Assembly: GCF_047675955.1 (NCBI RefSeq)
Contig: NC_132912.1
Span: forward strand, 81,430,382 to 81,494,381
Direction: 5' to 3'
From: Chlorocebus sabaeus
Taxonomy: Eukaryota > Chordata > Mammalia > Primates > Cercopithecidae
Length of the DNA stretch: 64,000 nt
Every line of letters begins with the position of its first letter. Positions within the stretch are counted from its first letter, which is position 1. The translations under genes and the position numbers were made by a program. Of this stretch, positions 59,701 to 64,000 are shown piece by piece. The notes under the pieces were generated by a model, which did no database searches, was not told where the DNA came from, and worked only from the letters and a program-made list of their open reading frames with translations.

Positions 59701-61604
59701 TAAAAAAGTACCCTGTGGTACCCCAACCTTCATTTACAATCCTCTCCCTTGTTATGTACTTCTCTTTCATTCCATTTGTCAAAAACTGCCCTAGAAAATA
59801 ATCTTTTGAGAGTTGTGACACTGTACTCAATGGGTTCCTTCTCTCCACTGGAATTTAATTTTCAGAATTACCATTCAGTATGTACTGATAAGCTGTATAT
59901 CTACTAAAGAAACTATAGGTATCAAGAACTGGAACAAGGGAGTTTTGAAATATCAGGGATTTCAATGTAATACTTTTTTATGGATATTCTTCCTCTCTGG
60001 TTCTGTGTAAAGTTGGATGGCAAAATACCAACAAACAAAAAGTGATGAAAAAAATAGTAATAGTATCCTTTAACAACATAATTTGTTTTCTAAATCAGTT
60101 AAAAATCTTTTTTCTTTTTTTTGGTAAAATTTTCCATTTCATACTTGAGTTCAGTCTGGCAATAAGCAGAACAGGATGAAAGACCCTTAAACTTCTTTCC
60201 ATGCCAGTCCTGTCATCCTGTGTCACGCCAAAGTGGTTTGCTCCTCTAGGACTATGGCGACATTCTGGAATTACTGTGTTCAGAGTTAGGAACCTAGGAA
60301 CAATTTTAGTGCTGCAGCTGATTGAAAGCCTCAGTTCTCATATTTATGAAAATAAGAGAATAGACTAGATTCTCAATGACTAATAGGATTTATTTTGCAG
60401 TCCTACTTTTAGTGATTAGTAGTGGTTGCCTGGGGTACTGACTGGAGACAGCTGAGATGAATCTCAATGCAGTAGGAAAGTGTTTTCTGATAAATTCGCC
60501 ATAAGCACAGGACAGAGGAATGAGGACCCACATGCCAGATGTGTGCCTTCCCTTAACTAGGCAATTTCTAAGGTCTTTCTAGCTGTAGCATTATATCAGG
60601 CTATAATTGGTTCTCTGCTTGTTGAAGATGTGAAGTGTGTGCCCTCCAAGCAGGTCAGCCACCTGCTATAACTGACTGGACTCTTATTTACATTTAGTGG
60701 ATGTATTATTGCTCCTTCTTTTGCAAAATAATTTGAGGCACTATAAATAATTTTTAAAAGAAATTGAAATATAGGAGAGAGAAAATTAAAAAGTCAAATA
60801 TGAAATTCAAAGTTTTATTTTAATCTTTCTAATATTATTCTCTATTACTCAATATTCCATTTCCATTTAATGCACATAGACCATGGTAAATAAAAGAAGG
60901 GTTGTATTGACCTTGTAACACTATGTGAAACATTGGACATTTTTCAAATTTTTCATGAAAATGTCTAGTACAATCCTGAGATTTGTTTAGAATTCTGCAT
61001 GGTGGGAAAAATGCTTTTGCTGTCTTACTGAGTCAGACCTCAGCAGAGCAATCAAAATGATTGTTCTATTTAAAATTCATCAACAGTAATGATCATTTGC
61101 ATCATCCACAAAAGATGTGACTTGGGTCTCATGGAAAGGCATTCAGTCTCATTGCCATCAGCAGTCGCCTTTGATGCAAGTAACCTGATGCATAGTAAGT
61201 GGATTAGCTCAGTCAAATTGGGGCAGGGGAAATAGTTATATGTTCTAAAACTACACAGAGTTGTATGCCTAGAAGGGTATTTTCACTCTTATATTTTGCA
61301 TTGAGAATATATAAAAGTAATGATACTGGGGAGAAAGTTACAAAACATGCTTGTAAATGATGCATTTCTTGAAGCTACTCTTGAGTCTTTCTGAGAGAAT
61401 GATTTTTAAAGCCTATAATAACTTCTTTTATTTATACATTCAAAAATTTGTTCATTCAGACTCATTAAGGTTATTCCTTTCCCAAAAATGCTGTAGAAGT
61501 TTTTCTTTTTTTTTTTTCCTGGTGATTTCTATTCTCTCACCCTCTCTTTTACTTAGTATTGTTATTTTTTAAAAAAAAGTAGAAAAGAATTCTGGTTCTA
61601 AGAA
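59701..61604. other. unassigned unique sequence
   Basis: About 1.9 kb without a recognisable gene or repeat. Frames here are short. Confidence 0.4.
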
Positions 61605-62114
61605 GTAGTAACAGGAATTGAGTTTATCCTCTTGTCTGTTAACAACTAAAAAACTGAACAAATAAATGAAGGAATAATTTTCAAGATATTGCATATCAGG
61701 TAATGAATAACACTGATCACTAAGAGATGGCAAACAAATGAGGGGAGCCCTGTGATTGCCAAAACTCATTGCCTCGAGTTTCCAGGCCCTGGTGCAATAA
61801 GGTAAAACACAGGTAGAACCATAGAAACCCTTGAGCTGATGAGATGAAACTGAGAGGATGGAGAGACCACCAAGAGACTTAAATTTTACAGGCACAGTAC
61901 TGGAGAAGAGAGAGCTGCAAAGAAGCAAAATCCTGGACATCAGCAGAGGATCTTTCTTGAGTATTAAGCTGAATAATGATCAGGACATATGTGTGCAGAA
62001 ACTATCCGAGGCTTGGGAAAGAAATACTCAAAAGTACAGAAGCAACTGTGAAAGCTGATGAGAGGAATTGGGTCATTTTTGTTAAACCAAATTAAACAGA
62101 GTCAAGAAGTCAGG
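61605..62114 (+). mobile_element. L1M 5' region, part 1
   Basis: The 5' non-coding wording of old L1M is recognisable: AACAACTAAAAAACTGAAC, TTGCATATCAGGTAATG, GGACATCAGCAGAGGATC and TCTTGAGTATTAAGCTG. Confidence 0.7.
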
Positions 62115-62505
62115 GGGAGAAGCACTTAGGAAACATAATATAGCTCCAAGAATGAAATTATCTGCTGACACTGGCTACTGAAACTGCTTGCTGTAACCTG
62201 AGCTAGTTTCATCTATTAATGCTGAGATAATTTGCTGCAACTCTAGGACTAATTTTGCCCACAGCCGTGGGCCACCAATTGGAGCTTACCAGCTTCCCAG
62301 ACTTTTACTCCTATAAGTGAACTTTGTCTCAAGACCACAGGTAATATCCCTCTTTTTTATAAAACTCCCAACCTTCCCTGTTTTTCAGACTATTGAAGAC
62401 CACTTGGTCTGCATGTATGCCCTGAATTGCAATTCTTTCTTCAGAAATAAAACGTTAAATTTAGAGATTTGTCTCTAAGTTTTTATTTTGACTTTGACGC
62501 AACAG
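62115..62505 (+). mobile_element. putative solo LTR inside L1M
   Basis: About 390 bp of sequence unrelated to L1 separates two L1M parts. It has an LTR-like order: TATAAAA at 62358-62364, AATAAA at 62446-62451 and a T-rich 3' end with GCAACA near 62505. The family is not recognised, and the ends and any TSD are uncertain. It has no viral genes. Confidence 0.5.
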
Positions 62506-64000
62506 TAGTCAGATCCAACTAGGGTCAGGAATAGTGCCCAATCCTTTACCAGAGGGGAAAACTTCATAATTCATGAGCATTGGATAGAGTACTCAGAAGA
62601 GGCTTGCCTTAGTACTGGGGAATAATTAGAGTTAGAGAAAACACCACTCAGGTCTTGCCTAAAAAATCTTTTGGCAGAAAAGATCAAACTATTTTCAAAT
62701 TATTTAACTGTATCCCAAAGCAAAACTCAAGAATAATTATTAGAATACAAAAATATATCAAACCCCAAAAGGCAAAACACAAAATATCTTGTACTCAATC
62801 AAAAATTACCAGACATGCAAAGAAGCAGAAAAATACTACCTACAATGGAGAGAAAAGTCCATCAAAGAGAACTAATCCAGAACTGAAAGAGACATTAGAA
62901 TTAGCTGACAAGGACATTAGAAAATTATTAAAAGTTTATTTCATGTGTTCAAAAAGCTGGAGGAAATATCAAGCATGCTAAATAGAAAGATGAAAAACAT
63001 ATTTTTTTAAAAGACTCATTATCAACTTCTAGAGGCAAAAATTAGAAAATAAATCCTGGAGATAAAATCTAGATTAAAAAAACATTGATTGGATTAATGG
63101 CAGGTTAACATTAAACATTAAACATTGCAGAACTTGAAGGCATAGTAATAGGTACTATCCCAAATGAAACACAAAGAGAAAATGAGTGAAAAACAAAAAA
63201 GAACAGAGAATCAGTAAACTGTGGAGCAACTTCAAACGGCTTTATATATGTGTAATTGATATTCCCAAAGGAAGGTAGGAATTCATAAAAGAAAATTAAA
63301 GAAATGATGATCCCAAAAAAATCAAATTTAGGAAAATTATAAATCTTTAGGAAGTTCAAAACCCCCCAAGAACGAGAAATGTGAAGGATACTACACCAAG
63401 GCACATCATAGTCCAGTTGCTGAAAACCAATTATAATGAGAAAATTTTATAAGCAACCGGGGAAATATATTGCAAAATATACAGAGGAACAAAGACAAAT
63501 GAGAGCAGACTTTTTTTTTTGTCAAACACAATGCAAAGCAATGTTTTTAAAGTACTAAAAGAAGAAGAAAGAAAAAACTCTAGAATTTTATACCCAATGA
63601 AAATACCTTACAAAAAAATGTGACATAAAAGCTTTTTCCAACATCAAAAGATGGAAGAAATTTATCACCAGTAGTTCTGTACTACAAGAGATGATGCAGC
63701 AGTCCTTCCCACAAAAGGAAATTGATACCATCCGGAAACTGGATCTACACAAAGATAAAATGATTAGTTTGTTATTATTCAAACATTTTTAAAAAAGAAT
63801 TCACTGGATAATCAAACATAATAAAAGCGTAAGGTTTATAAGATATGTGGAAGTAAATGTATGATAGTGATAACCCAAAGCCCAAGAGGGGAGAAATAGA
63901 AATAAACTATCATAAGGTCCTTATACTACATGTGAAATGTATAATACCACTTGAAGGCAGATTGTAATAAGTTAAAAGTATATACTATAAACCCTAAGGT
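62506..64000 (+). mobile_element. L1M 5' region and ORF1-type leader, part 2, runs off window
   Basis: The match to old L1M resumes with GAGTACTCAGAAGAGGCTTGCC (given in part) and continues through GACATTAGAAAATTATTAAAAG, ACACCAAGGCACATCATAG, CAGAGGAACAAAGACAAATG and GGATCTACACAAAGATAAAATG to the window end. The longest frame (62655-62981, 108 residues) is a chance survivor in this non-coding leader. Confidence 0.75.

Noticed and set aside
61569..61940. 123-residue minus-strand frame
   Set aside because: It overlaps the start of an L1M relic on the other strand and has no recognisable features.

Overview
This window is primate, almost certainly human, nuclear DNA. It is AT-rich, intron-less and dominated by primate interspersed repeats: AluY and AluS elements with target-site duplications (TSDs), primate-age L1 copies, older L1M, L2 and MIR relics, a MER2 DNA transposon and MaLR/ERV-type LTR relics. 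No intact host protein-coding gene, tRNA, rRNA, CRISPR array or operon is visible. The longest open frames fall inside L1 ORF2 remnants, Alu elements or a dead processed gene copy.

Layout. 0.6-2.7 kb: an L1 fragment split by an AluY. 3.1-3.9 kb: an L2 relic. 5.66-5.96 kb: MER2. 7.7-11.0 kb: a 5'-inverted (twin-primed) L1 with a perfect 13-bp TSD, carrying a tiny second L1 insertion inside it. 11.4-12.7 kb: another 5'-truncated L1 with a 13-bp TSD. 14.1-16.7 kb: a very fresh-looking AluY with a 12-bp internal deletion, a half-Alu and a second AluY. 17.4-24.3 kb: MLT1, MIRs, microsatellites, an AluS with a triplicated 30-bp segment and an LTR relic. 25-34.2 kb: several L1M copies (the last antisense), MLT1, MIR and L2. 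34.1 and 35.0 kb: two copies of a 123-bp segment, one of which interrupts the antisense L1M.

37.5-39.8 kb holds the only recognisable host gene sequence: a processed (spliced, retroposed) pseudogene of TRAF6. It has a GC-rich 5' UTR, a broken coding region and a short 3' UTR with an ATTAAA signal. Its first stop replaces the first RING-finger cysteine codon, and several frameshifts follow. From 40 to 52 kb the DNA is mainly unassigned, with L2, MIR and L1M relics. From 52.8 to 64 kb it is mostly L1M and L1MA/MB sequence broken up by AluS copies and two putative solo LTRs, one containing a strong hairpin. An L1M 5' region runs off the right edge.

The window looks like a gene-poor intergenic or deep intronic segment shaped by retrotransposition. 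I see no new multi-gene system. The best leads are structural: the templated 123-bp duplication, the nested twin-primed L1, the young deleted AluY, the TRAF6 retrocopy and the LTR hairpin. Repeat family names are from memory of consensus sequences and were not checked by database search. Ends of old repeats are approximate to tens of bases.
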